Assembly (NCBI RefSeq): GCF_012843905.1
Contig: NZ_JABAGC010000022.1
Coordinates: 1-49,420 of the forward strand
Source of the DNA: Clostridium sp. SM-530-WT-3G
GTDB lineage: Bacteria; Bacillota; Clostridia; Clostridiales; Clostridiaceae
Length of the DNA stretch: 49,420 nucleotides
Direction of reading: 5' to 3'
Part shown: positions 9,742 to 18,866 of the stretch, piece by piece
Position numbering within the stretch: the first letter of the stretch is position 1
Layout of the letters: every line of letters starts with the position of its first letter
Made by a program: the position numbers and the translations under genes
The notes under the pieces: generated by a model
Told to the model about the DNA's origin: nothing
Database searches by the model: none
The model's input: only the letters and a program-made list of their open reading frames with translations

Positions 9742-9792
9742 AATAAAGAATAGATTTTAAACTATTATTTATTTATAGAATTAGGAGGAAAA

Positions 9793-10839
9793 ATGAAGTC
9801 TAAATTAATAAATAGATTAATTGCATTTAGTTTGATTTCAATTACAGCTATTGCAGCAATGCCTAAGAAGGCATCTGCTGCATGGATAAGTAATTACTAT
9901 GGCGGATGGGCATATAGTGATGGCTATCATTTAGCTACAGGCTGGAAATGGATAGATGGAAAGTGGTATTATTTTAATTCTAATGGGTATATGATGACAG
10001 GTTGGATAAATGATGGTGGAAAGTGGTATTATCTCGATGGAAATGGAGTAATGCAGACTGGCGTAATACAAGTTGAAGGTAAAGTTTATCTTATGTCAAA
10101 TAGTGGAGATATGCAAGTTGGTTTAGCAGTCGTAAACGGAAAGGAATATAATTTTGCTGATAATGGGGCATGTATTGGAAATGATATACCTATGCCAAAG
10201 ATTGCTTTTGATTACTTTGGAACTCCTACAGTACCATTCATACCTAGTCAGATTATAAATACAAATGTTGGGATAACAAATGAATTACCTTCAGATGGTC
10301 AAGAAAAAACAATAGAGTATAAAATTACTTATAAGGATAAAGATAATATATTAGAAGTAAGAAAATTTAATGCTGATGAAAAAGCAAGAATATATGAGCC
10401 AAGTAAAAATGGTTATAACTTTGTTGAGTGGAATACTGATGAAGATGGTGATGGAAAGTCATATAAAGCAGATGAATTAATAACGTTGACTAAGGATATA
10501 ACTTTATATGCTCAATGGGAGCGTAAAAAGGATAATAATACAGATGCTGAAAATGAAATAATTAAAGTTACTTCAATAAATATAAAAGTGCCAGGTAATG
10601 TTAGTAGTTCAGGAGTAGCCACAATTTCTAATGATAGTAAAGTACAGTTATCTGCAATAGTTACTCCAAGTAATGCTACAGATAGAAAAGTAGAATGGTC
10701 AATTCAGCCATCAACTACTGGAGGAAAGGCTACTATTAGTAGTAATGGAGTTCTTACAACTACATCACAAGGATTTATTACAGTAGTTGCTAAATCAAAG
10801 GATGGAGCATATGCAGAAAGAAAAATACTTATAGAGTAA
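9793..10839 (+). CDS. Secreted protein: N-terminal CW repeats, B-repeat, one Ig-like domain
   Basis: 348 aa. ATG follows TTAGGAGGAAAA. It is a short version of the preceding gene: signal peptide (ending KKASAA, about 1-29), four to five CW repeats (about 32-125), a B-repeat at about 175-245 (ITYKDKDN start, FVEWNTDEDGDG core, LYAQWE end) and one Big_2-like module at about 258-348. Shared order and similar linkers (an acidic-proline patch followed by K/I-AFDYFG-type residues) point to duplication of one ancestral gene followed by change in Ig-domain number. It is likely displayed together with the 6736 product. No catalytic residues are visible. Confidence 0.87.
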   Translation: MKSKLINRLIAFSLISITAIAAMPKKASAAWISNYYGGWAYSDGYHLATGWKWIDGKWYYFNSNGYMMTGWINDGGKWYYLDGNGVMQTGVIQVEGKVYLMSNSGDMQVGLAVVNGKEYNFADNGACIGNDIPMPKIAFDYFGTPTVPFIPSQIINTNVGITNELPSDGQEKTIEYKITYKDKDNILEVRKFNADEKARIYEPSKNGYNFVEWNTDEDGDGKSYKADELITLTKDITLYAQWERKKDNNTDAENEIIKVTSINIKVPGNVSSSGVATISNDSKVQLSAIVTPSNATDRKVEWSIQPSTTGGKATISSNGVLTTTSQGFITVVAKSKDGAYAERKILIE

Positions 10840-10884
10840 AATTAAATCATAGTCTTAATACATTGAATTTTAGGATTTTGTAAA

Positions 10885-10911
10885 AAGGAGCATTTTTATG
10901 CTCCTATTTTA
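10885..10911 (+). terminator. Rho-independent terminator
   Basis: AAGGAGCA / TGCTCCT hairpin followed by ATTTT, after the 9793 gene. Confidence 0.75.
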
Positions 10912-11120
10912 GAATGTAAATTCTAATTTGTATTCTTGCACAAATTATATTAATTTGACATATGTAAATAAATTTCAATATAAACTATTGTTATATTTAG
11001 CATATAATATTGTTGAATAAATGTTATTTAATGTACAGTTTATATTTATATACATAAAAATGTGAATGTGCTATAATATTTTAGGCAATTGACGGTTAAA
11101 ATTTAGATACTAAATTAAAA

Positions 11121-11149
11121 TTGACAAAAGATTAATTTAAGATTATTGT
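11121..11149 (+). promoter_or_regulatory. Candidate promoter for prfC
   Basis: Perfect -35 TTGACA, a 17-nt spacer and TATTGT, 64 nt before the TTG start. Confidence 0.45.
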
Positions 11150-11213
11150 ATGGATAATTATATTAGTCTATTTTTATTTATATATTAATTTAAAATGAAT
11201 GGAGGATTTAGCT

Positions 11214-12806
11214 TTGGCTGATTATATAAAAGAAATTGAAAAGAGAAGAACCTTTGCAATTATATCCCATCCCGATGCTGGTAAAACAACATTAACTGAA
11301 AAGTTCCTATTATATGGAGGAGCTATAAGACTTGCAGGTTCTGTTAAAGCTAGAAAAGCATCTAAGCATGCTGTTTCTGACTGGATGGAAATAGAAAAGC
11401 AAAGAGGTATCTCAGTTACTTCATCTGTAATGCAATTTAATTATGGTGGACATTGTATAAATATTCTTGATACTCCAGGACATCAAGACTTCTCAGAAGA
11501 TACATATAGAACTTTAATGGCGGCTGACTCAGCTGTTATGGTTGTTGATGCTGCTAAAGGTATAGAAGATCAAACAAGAAAACTATTCCAAGTTGCATCA
11601 CTTAGAGAAATGCCAATATTCACGTTTGTAAATAAGATGGATAGAGAAGCAAAAGATCCATTTGAATTACTTGATGATATTGAAAATGAACTTGGAATAA
11701 AGACATATGCTATGAACTGGCCAATCGGTTCTGGTAAGGACTTTAAAGGTGTTTATGAAAGAGATAACAAGAGAATAATAGCATTTAATGGTGGTAATCA
11801 TGGTCAAAACGAAGTAAATGCTATTGAAGGAGATGTAAATGATCCTAAATTCAGAGAAATATTGGGAGATGCTCTTCATGATAAATTAATGGAGGATATT
11901 GAACTTTTAGATATTGCTGGAGATGAGTTAGATATTGAAGCAGTAAGAAGTGGTCAGTTAACGCCTGTGTTCTTTGGATCAGCTTTAACTAACTTTGGTG
12001 TTGAACCATTCCTTGAACATTTCCTTGAAATGACTACATCACCACTTGCAAGACACTCAGATATTGGAGATATAGATCCATTTGATGATAAGTTTTCTGC
12101 ATTTGTATTTAAGATTCAAGCAAACATGAATAAAGCTCATAGAGATAGAATTGCTTTTATGAGAATATGTTCAGGTAAATTTGAAAAAGGTGAAGATGTA
12201 TATCATATGCAAGGTGGTAAGAAGATTAAGCTTGCTCAACCACAACAATTTATGGCTGAAAATAGAGAAATTGTTGAAGAGGCATATGCAGGAGATATAA
12301 TCGGTGTATTTGATCCAGGTATATTCTCAATTGGTGATACATTATGTTCACCATCAAAGAAATTTAAATTTGAAGGTATTCCAACTTTCGCACCAGAACA
12401 TTTTGCGAGAGTTCGTCCTGTAGATACAATGAAGAGAAAACAATTCATAAAGGGATGTACACAAATTGCTCAAGAAGGAGCTATCCAAGTATTTAAAGAA
12501 ATCCATATAGGTATGGAAGAAATAATAGTTGGAGTTGTAGGTGTACTTCAATTTGAAGTTCTTGAATATAGATTAAAGAGCGAATATAACGTTGAAATTA
12601 AGATGGATAGATTAGACTATAGATATGTAAGATGGATAGAAGATCAAAATATTGATATGGATAAGTTAAACTTAACTTCTGATACTAAGAAAGTTAAAGA
12701 CATGAAAGATAGAAATCTTCTTATATTCCAAAATGACTGGGGTATTAACTGGGCTCTAGAACATAATGATGGCTTAGTATTATCAGCAGTAGGTAAGAAT
12801 GATTAA
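11214..12806 (+). CDS. prfC: Peptide chain release factor 3 (RF3)
   Basis: 530 aa from TTG at 11214. An upstream in-frame ATG at 11199 overlaps the ribosome site GGAGG (11201-11205), which lies 8 nt before the TTG; the family N-terminus also starts near (M)ADYIKEIEKRR. RF3 is a cytosolic translational GTPase that recycles RF1/RF2 after termination. Visible motifs are the P-loop SHPDAGKTT (18-26), a switch region with RGISVTSSV, DTPGHQDF and NKMD, followed by the RF3-type domain II and C-terminal domain. Length matches the family (about 520-535). It is a housekeeping gene set among surface-protein genes with its own promoter and terminator; it has no evident link to them. Confidence 0.96.
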   Translation: MADYIKEIEKRRTFAIISHPDAGKTTLTEKFLLYGGAIRLAGSVKARKASKHAVSDWMEIEKQRGISVTSSVMQFNYGGHCINILDTPGHQDFSEDTYRTLMAADSAVMVVDAAKGIEDQTRKLFQVASLREMPIFTFVNKMDREAKDPFELLDDIENELGIKTYAMNWPIGSGKDFKGVYERDNKRIIAFNGGNHGQNEVNAIEGDVNDPKFREILGDALHDKLMEDIELLDIAGDELDIEAVRSGQLTPVFFGSALTNFGVEPFLEHFLEMTTSPLARHSDIGDIDPFDDKFSAFVFKIQANMNKAHRDRIAFMRICSGKFEKGEDVYHMQGGKKIKLAQPQQFMAENREIVEEAYAGDIIGVFDPGIFSIGDTLCSPSKKFKFEGIPTFAPEHFARVRPVDTMKRKQFIKGCTQIAQEGAIQVFKEIHIGMEEIIVGVVGVLQFEVLEYRLKSEYNVEIKMDRLDYRYVRWIEDQNIDMDKLNLTSDTKKVKDMKDRNLLIFQNDWGINWALEHNDGLVLSAVGKND

Positions 12807-12880
12807 TTTTATTAGTCAAAATGAAAATTAATGCTAATAAATAATAGTTAATATTAATTAAATTGACTATAAGTTATTTA

Positions 12881-12936
12881 TAAAAGTAGCAGTAGAGTAT
12901 TGATTGAAAATAATCAAACTTTGCTGCTATTTTCAT
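12881..12936 (+). terminator. Probable rho-independent terminator
   Basis: AAAGTAGCAG...CTGCTATTTT stem with a long internal loop that itself contains a GATTGAAAATAATC hairpin, after prfC. Confidence 0.6.
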
Positions 12937-13053
12937 TGTATTATATAAAACCAAAATTATGATTAATGAAAAAATAACATATAAATAGTATTTAATACCT
13001 TTAAAAATATGTGTTATTTTGGTAAAATGATGTGAGGGAGGTGGAGGAAAGTT

Positions 13054-15327
13054 TTGAATATTAAAAAGAAACTTATTACACTTGTAGTTATATTAGCTAT
13101 GATTGTAAGCTTAGTTCCGATTAAAGGTGTACAGGCAGCTACTACTGATTTTGATATTATATCAAGTACAAAAGTTACTGCGAAGCAAGCTAAAAATTGG
13201 GCTAAGTCAAAAGGTGCAACTGATACTTTTGCAAATTTAGCAGAACTTTACTGGAAGTATTCAGATAAGTGTGGAGATGTAAATCCTGCAATTGCATATG
13301 TACAAGCAGCAAAGGAAACTGGTTATGGAAGATTCGGTGGGGTGTTGGATGAGAGTTATCACAATCCATGTGGACTAAAAACAAGTGCAGGTGGAGGCGA
13401 TTATGATAAGAATGCGCATCAGAAATTTAATTCATGGGATGAAGGAATTCAAGCGCATATGGATCATTTAGCACTATATGCAGGTGCGAAAGGATATCCA
13501 AAGGATAATACATATGACCCAAGACACTTTGTAACAATCAAGGGTAAAGCAAATACAACAAATGAACTAAGCACTAGATGGGCACCAAGTAGCACATATG
13601 GTGAAGAAGTAGGAAAACTATATATGAATCTTATGGATTATGCTGGAGTAAAATATAGTTCTTCAAATAATAATAATTCAAGTGTAGACGTTGAGAGTCC
13701 TGATAGTTCATCAAATGAAGAACCAAATCCAGGTTCAGTAGAAAAAAAACCAGAAGATTTAAAGGTGAATTCAGTTTTAGGAGAAGTAAAGCCTGAAACA
13801 AATAACTCTGAATCAGATGATAAACCATTAATAACTTCATCAAAGGGTTGGAAGTTGGAAAATGGAAAATGGTATTACTATAAAGAAGATGGAATAAAGG
13901 CAGTAGGTTGGATTAAGCCTGATTCTAATTGGTATTACTTAGATAGTGAAACAGGTGAAATGAAAACTGGATGGCTTAAGTTGAATAATAACTGGTATTA
14001 CCTAGAATCATCAGGGGCAATGGCTAAAGGATGGAAGCTTGTTGGTGGTAGATGGTATTTCATGAATATGAAGACTGGTGTTATGGAAACAGGTATTCAG
14101 CATGATGGAAGTCATCTTTATTATTTAGAATCCTCTGGTGCAATGAATACAACTCCAGGATGGAAAAAAATAAATAACAAGTGGTATTACATGCAAAGTA
14201 ATGGTCGAGTTACTATAGGATGGTATAAAGAAAATAATACATGGTATTACCTTCAAGGTGATGGAAGTATGGTAACTGGTCTAAATAAAATTGATGGAGA
14301 AATTTACTCGTTCAATAGTAGCGGAGCTATGGAAAAAGGATGGAAGTCTATCAATAATAACTGGTACTATTTTAATAATAGTGGAGCTATGGCAACTGGA
14401 TGGATAAATGATAGAGGTACTTCATATTATTTATATGATAATGGAGCTATGGCCAAAGGATGGCTTAAGTTAGGTAGTTCATGGTACTTCTTAAATGCAA
14501 ATGGAGCTATGGCAAAAGGATGGGTAACATCTAATGGCGATATGTATTATCTTGATCCAGCTACAGGTAGAATGCTTACTAATACGACAGTTGATGGATA
14601 TAAAATAGGCTCAAATGGTAAGAGAGGATCTAAAGTATCAAGTTCGAGTGGAAGTAATAGCACAAAACCAAATCAGAATCCAAGTCAAGGTCCAAACACA
14701 CCATTTAAGCCTTCAACAGGAAATGGTAAAACAATTTATGTTGATGCTGGACATGATTATGGAAAGGATTATGGTTCAGAAACTACATTAGATGGCATTA
14801 AATACAGTGAAAGTGATTTAAATATACAAGTAGCTGATAAACTAAAGAAAGAACTTCAAAACAGAGGATATAATGTTATTATGACAAGAGAATTAGGTGA
14901 AAAGCCTTCGTTCTCATCATTAGTTGAAAGTCTTTCATATAGAGTTAATAAAGCAAATAATTCAGATGCAGTTTTATTTATAAGTATCCATCATAATTCA
15001 GCTGGAGAAACAGCTCAAGGTATAGAAACACTTTATAGTGATAGATCCCAAGATAGTGCATTTGGTGGAAAATATGATAGTTCAAGAATTGCAACTAGTA
15101 AACGTCTTGCAACATCAATTAACAATAATATTTCTAACAAGTTAAACTTAGTAAATAGAGGTGTAAAAGATCAAAACCTTTATGTATGTAGAAATGTAAA
15201 GATGCCAGCAGTCTTAGTTGAAACAGGATTTATTACTAATAAAGAAGAAGCTAAGAGATGTGCAGATCCAGTAAGTCAGCAGAAAGTTGCAGAAGCAATT
15301 GCTGAAGTTATAGAGTCTAATTTTTAA
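13054..15327 (+). CDS. Bifunctional autolysin: glucosaminidase + CW repeats + N-acetylmuramoyl-L-alanine amidase
   Basis: 757 aa from TTG at 13054, after GGAGGTGGAGG. Signal peptide about 1-29. Residues about 35-198 form a glucosaminidase (lysozyme-superfamily) domain with probable catalytic Glu88 in QAAKETGYGRF and the YHNPCGLK and WDEGIQAH motifs. A Ser/Pro-rich linker (200-262) leads to about twelve CW repeats (264-520) and a second linker. Residues about 558-757 are a zinc-dependent Amidase_3 domain: H567 (DAGH), E586 (YSESD), H646 (SIHHNS) and E723 (VETGF) are all present. It should cut both the glycan strand and the stem peptide of peptidoglycan. It is closely similar to the next autolysin, 441 nt downstream. 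Specificity (N-acetylglucosaminidase or other glycosidase) is by family only. Confidence 0.93.
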   Translation: MNIKKKLITLVVILAMIVSLVPIKGVQAATTDFDIISSTKVTAKQAKNWAKSKGATDTFANLAELYWKYSDKCGDVNPAIAYVQAAKETGYGRFGGVLDESYHNPCGLKTSAGGGDYDKNAHQKFNSWDEGIQAHMDHLALYAGAKGYPKDNTYDPRHFVTIKGKANTTNELSTRWAPSSTYGEEVGKLYMNLMDYAGVKYSSSNNNNSSVDVESPDSSSNEEPNPGSVEKKPEDLKVNSVLGEVKPETNNSESDDKPLITSSKGWKLENGKWYYYKEDGIKAVGWIKPDSNWYYLDSETGEMKTGWLKLNNNWYYLESSGAMAKGWKLVGGRWYFMNMKTGVMETGIQHDGSHLYYLESSGAMNTTPGWKKINNKWYYMQSNGRVTIGWYKENNTWYYLQGDGSMVTGLNKIDGEIYSFNSSGAMEKGWKSINNNWYYFNNSGAMATGWINDRGTSYYLYDNGAMAKGWLKLGSSWYFLNANGAMAKGWVTSNGDMYYLDPATGRMLTNTTVDGYKIGSNGKRGSKVSSSSGSNSTKPNQNPSQGPNTPFKPSTGNGKTIYVDAGHDYGKDYGSETTLDGIKYSESDLNIQVADKLKKELQNRGYNVIMTRELGEKPSFSSLVESLSYRVNKANNSDAVLFISIHHNSAGETAQGIETLYSDRSQDSAFGGKYDSSRIATSKRLATSINNNISNKLNLVNRGVKDQNLYVCRNVKMPAVLVETGFITNKEEAKRCADPVSQQKVAEAIAEVIESNF

Positions 15328-15768
15328 TTATTATTTTCAATATGAATTATTGAAAATAATAAATAATATATTAAATTTAAATGCAGTTATATGAATTAAA
15401 TAAGTTTGTAGCTTTAAAATTCGTATAGCTGCATTTTTGTAATATGTTAAGTTTATTAAAAAAATAAAACATATATTCCAATATATTAAAGATAAAAAAT
15501 GTATATTTTTACATAATAATAAAGTGTAGGTATAATTTTTTTGAAAAAAACTTAAGAAAAAAGTCAAATTTATCGTATAAAGTACCGAAAATAGATGTTA
15601 TACTTGTATAGTATTATGTAAACATAAAATAACTATCAAAAATTTAAATTAGTTAGAAAATATAATTTTGAAATTAGTCAAACAATTCATATTTTTTAAG
15701 TAATTTTATTTTGTTATTTATAAATTTATGTTTAGTAATATAGAAACAGGGAACGGGGGAAAATTGGT
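15328..15768. other. 441-nt spacer between the two autolysin genes
   Basis: It starts with a perfect 14-bp inverted repeat (15328-15341 / 15349-15362, loop 7 nt) directly after the stop codon, then the terminator at 15378-15440. The remaining 330 nt are about 80% A+T. I see no convincing ORF and no clean -35/-10 pair, although a long leader is possible. Confidence 0.6.
15378..15440 (+). terminator. Rho-independent terminator
   Basis: AAATGCAGTTATATGAATT pairs (with mismatches) with AATTCGTATAGCTGCATTT, followed by TTGT. Confidence 0.75.
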
Positions 15769-17997
15769 TTGAATACAAGAAAGAGAATTGCAGCATTTTT
15801 TCTTGCATTTGCCATGATATTAACCTTTTTGCCGTCTATAAAGGTACAGGCTGATACGTTAAGTGATATTAATATAATTTCTAATACACCAGTTACAGCA
15901 AAACAGGCAAAAGAATGGGCAAAATCAAAAGGTGCAACAGATACTTTTATTAGTTTGGCAGATTTGTATTGGAAGTATGCAGAAAAATGCGGTAATGTTA
16001 ATCCAGGAATTGCTTATGTTCAAGCAGCTAAAGAAACTGGATACGGAAAATTTGGTGGGGTTTTAGATGAAAGTTATCATAACCCATGTGGACTTAAGAA
16101 GAGTTCAGGTGGTGGAGATTATGATCCAGATGCTCATCAAAGATTTAACTCATGGGATGAAGGTGTTCAAGCTCACTTAGATCATTTGGCACTTTATGCA
16201 GGAGCAAATGGTTATCCTAAGCTCAATACATATGATCCAAGACATTTTGCAACTATTAAAGGAAAAGCAACAACTGTTAATTCACTTGGTGGCAAGTGGG
16301 CTCCAAGTGTTACGTATGGAGAAGATGTTAATAAGTTATACAATGATTTATTGGTGTCATCAGGTAATGTAAATAATTCTACAAATGATCAAGATAAAGA
16401 TCAGCCTAATTACAATAATGGATCAAGTAACAACTCAGGAAGTAATTCTAACTCAAGTAATAATTCTGAGGTGGTTGTTGTTAAGCCAGAGGATACTCCA
16501 GCACCAGCAGGACCAACAGTTTCAGAACCAATGAAGGTTCCAACAGTAAGTGAAAAGAATATTTCATCTACAATAGGATGGAGATATGAAAACTCAAGTT
16601 GGTATTATTACAAATCCGATGGAAGCAAAGCTACAGGATGGATAAATCCTAATGGTTACTGGTACTATATGTATAGTAATGGAGCAATGGCAAAAGGATG
16701 GACTCAACTTGGTGGTAAGTGGTATTATATGGATTTAAGCAATGGTGATATGAAAACTGGTTGGTTTAAATCTCCATACAGCGGTAAATGGTTCTATTTC
16801 CAAGGTGATGGAAGTATGGTTACAGGGTTTTACCGTATAAATGGATGTACATATTTCTTTGATGAGTCAGGTGCTATGAGAACTGGATGGGTAGAAGTAA
16901 GTGGTAAATGGTATTACTTTAATACTAGTGGTGCTATGCTTACAGGATGGATAAAACCAAATGGTAATTGGTATTACATGTATGACAATGGAGTAATGGC
17001 AACAGGTTGGCTTGCAAAAGGTGGAAACTGGTATTACTTCTATAACTCTGGAGAAATGGTGACAGGATGGGATTTAATTGGTGGTCACTGGTATTACTTT
17101 AGTGTTAATAGTGGTGCTATGCTTACAGGATGGATAAAGCCATATAGTAAATGGTATTACATGGATCCAGCATCAGGTAAAATGGTAACAGGATGGCTTG
17201 AAAGAGATAAGGGTTATTACTACTACTATAGTTCTGGAGATATGGCTACAGGTTGGACTCAAATAAGTGGTAAGTGGTACTATATGGATCCTTCAACAGG
17301 TAAAATGGCTGTAAATACAGTTATAGATGGCTGGCAAATAGGTCCAGATGGAGTTATGGGTAATAAAGTAAATGTAAATACGAATACAAATACTTCAAAA
17401 CTTATAGTAATTGATCCAGGTCATAATTTTGGAGGAGATGATGGAGCATATTCAACTCATAATGGAATAACATATTCTGAAAGAGATTTAAATATGCAGA
17501 CAGCTTTAAAATTAAAATCAAAGCTTGAATCAAAGGGATATAAAGTAGTTCTTACAAGAACAGAGTCAAATAGAGAAACTTTACCTGTAACACAAAGTTT
17601 AACTAATAGAGTTAATTTGGCAAATAATTTAAATGCAGATTTCTTTGTAAGTTTACATCACAATTCAGCTGATGCACAATCAGCAAATGGAGTTGAAACT
17701 TACTATAGTTCAAGAGCTCAAGATTCAAAATTTGGTGGTTCATATGATGCTACGAAAGTATCTACAAGCAGAACTTTTGCAACAAATATCAATAATTCGA
17801 TAGTTAATAAAACTGGAGCATATAATAGAGGTGCTAAGGATTCAAGTTTATTTGTATGCAGAAATACAAAAATGCCATCAGTATTAGTTGAATTAGGATT
17901 TATATCAAATGCAGATGAAGCATCTAAGTGTGCAAATCCAGCTTATCAGAATTTATTAGCAGATGGTATAGCTGAAGCAATTGCAAGAAGTTTGTAA
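15769..17997 (+). CDS. Bifunctional autolysin, paralog of the 13054 gene
   Basis: 742 aa from TTG at 15769, after GAACGGGGGAAAATT. Same order as the previous gene: signal peptide (1-28), glucosaminidase domain (about 34-197, probable catalytic Glu89), low-complexity N/S then P/V-rich linker, CW repeats (about 265-528), Amidase_3 domain (about 543-742) with zinc and catalytic residues H552, E571, H630 and E708. Both hydrolase domains look intact. The N-terminal domains of the two paralogs agree at most positions (for example GVLDESYHNPCGL), while the linkers differ completely, as expected of an older tandem duplication. Likely roles are cell separation or wall turnover. Terminator at 18011-18045. 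Confidence 0.93.
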   Translation: MNTRKRIAAFFLAFAMILTFLPSIKVQADTLSDINIISNTPVTAKQAKEWAKSKGATDTFISLADLYWKYAEKCGNVNPGIAYVQAAKETGYGKFGGVLDESYHNPCGLKKSSGGGDYDPDAHQRFNSWDEGVQAHLDHLALYAGANGYPKLNTYDPRHFATIKGKATTVNSLGGKWAPSVTYGEDVNKLYNDLLVSSGNVNNSTNDQDKDQPNYNNGSSNNSGSNSNSSNNSEVVVVKPEDTPAPAGPTVSEPMKVPTVSEKNISSTIGWRYENSSWYYYKSDGSKATGWINPNGYWYYMYSNGAMAKGWTQLGGKWYYMDLSNGDMKTGWFKSPYSGKWFYFQGDGSMVTGFYRINGCTYFFDESGAMRTGWVEVSGKWYYFNTSGAMLTGWIKPNGNWYYMYDNGVMATGWLAKGGNWYYFYNSGEMVTGWDLIGGHWYYFSVNSGAMLTGWIKPYSKWYYMDPASGKMVTGWLERDKGYYYYYSSGDMATGWTQISGKWYYMDPSTGKMAVNTVIDGWQIGPDGVMGNKVNVNTNTNTSKLIVIDPGHNFGGDDGAYSTHNGITYSERDLNMQTALKLKSKLESKGYKVVLTRTESNRETLPVTQSLTNRVNLANNLNADFFVSLHHNSADAQSANGVETYYSSRAQDSKFGGSYDATKVSTSRTFATNINNSIVNKTGAYNRGAKDSSLFVCRNTKMPSVLVELGFISNADEASKCANPAYQNLLADGIAEAIARSL

Positions 17998-18010
17998 AAT
18001 AAGTATTATT

Positions 18011-18045
18011 AATAGTAAGGATAGGTTATATCCTTACTATTTTTA
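18011..18045 (+). terminator. Rho-independent terminator
   Basis: TAGTAAGGATA / TATCCTTACTA stem followed by TTTTT. Confidence 0.85.
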
Positions 18046-18066
18046 ATATATTTAAAGATATGTTAT

Positions 18067-18104
18067 AAGAAGCATTTTCGCAACAAACTGCGAAAATGCT
18101 TCTT
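18067..18104. repeat. Perfect 16-bp inverted repeat with 6-nt loop
   Basis: 18067-18082 and 18089-18104 are exact reverse complements around ACAAAC. No T run follows on either strand, and a normal terminator lies 22 nt upstream, so a simple second terminator is not obvious. Confidence 0.8.
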
Positions 18105-18191
18105 AATATTATTATAAAGAGTGAGTTTGAAGTATAATTTTAACTGTGATATATTAAAATTAATAACTAAAATTGGTTTTGAGGTGAGTAA

Positions 18192-18590
18192 ATGAATTGG
18201 TTAAGAAAATTTATGTATGGTAGATATGGTGTAGATCAATTTTCATCAGCACTGGCTATTTTAGCCTTAATATTAGTTTTAATTTCGACTATTTTGCCAA
18301 AGTCACTAGGTTTTTTATCAATTTTATCATATATACCTATGTTCTATTATATATATAGAACATTTTCAAAGAATATTTTTAAAAGGCAACAGGAAAATTA
18401 TAAATATTTAGCATTTAAAAATTCTACGCTTTCTAAGATTAAATTATATAAACAGAAATTAGAGAGTAGTAAGACACATAAGTATTTTAAGTGTCCAAAC
18501 TGTAGGCAAAAATTAAGAGTTCCAAGAGGGTATGGAAAAATTACTATTACATGTCCAAAATGTAATACACAATTTAAGAGAAAATCGTAA
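18192..18590 (+). CDS. Small membrane protein with C-terminal zinc ribbon
   Basis: 132 aa. ATG follows GAGGTGAGTA. Residues about 20-58 hold two hydrophobic segments (the second ends YIPMFYYIYRTFSK), then a basic cytoplasmic part. Residues about 98-126 hold C-P-N-C...C-P-K-C, a four-cysteine zinc-ribbon pattern of zinc-ribbon / rubredoxin-like type. Similar small proteins are common and uncharacterised in clostridia. It sits alone between the autolysin and a CW-repeat gene, with a terminator after it. Function unknown; metal binding is inferred from the cysteines. Confidence 0.8.
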   Translation: MNWLRKFMYGRYGVDQFSSALAILALILVLISTILPKSLGFLSILSYIPMFYYIYRTFSKNIFKRQQENYKYLAFKNSTLSKIKLYKQKLESSKTHKYFKCPNCRQKLRVPRGYGKITITCPKCNTQFKRKS

Positions 18591-18685
18591 GTATGTATTT
18601 ATGAAAAATAATAAAAAAGGTACCCAAAAATCAAAATTATGTTGTATATTATTATAGAAAATCTTTTATATTTTATTTTGGGAAG

Positions 18686-18727
18686 AAAAATATCACTATA
18701 GATAAATTCTATAGTGATATTTTTTTG
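18686..18727 (+). terminator. Strong rho-independent terminator
   Basis: AAAAATATCACTATAG / CTATAGTGATATTTTTT stem with an 8-nt loop. It lies about 100 nt after the zinc-ribbon gene. Confidence 0.85.
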
Positions 18728-18866
18728 TAATAAATTAAAGAATTTGTTAAATATATCGATATAAAGCATAGTAGTATAATTAAAAATTTATTTAATATAC
18801 AATTAGCTAACTAATTATAATTTTGAGAATATTAAAAGGTAAATAAATTAGGGGAGGGAAAGAATA

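Larger units (their letters stand above)
10840..11213. other. 374-nt spacer before prfC: terminator and candidate promoters
   Basis: Holds the terminator at 10885-10911 and AT-rich DNA with two TTGACA boxes: 10955-10960 with TATAAA at 10979-10984 (18-nt spacer), and 11121-11126 with TATTGT at 11144-11149 (17-nt spacer). A TATAAT-like element lies near 11074. No ORF or RNA gene is seen. Confidence 0.6.
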
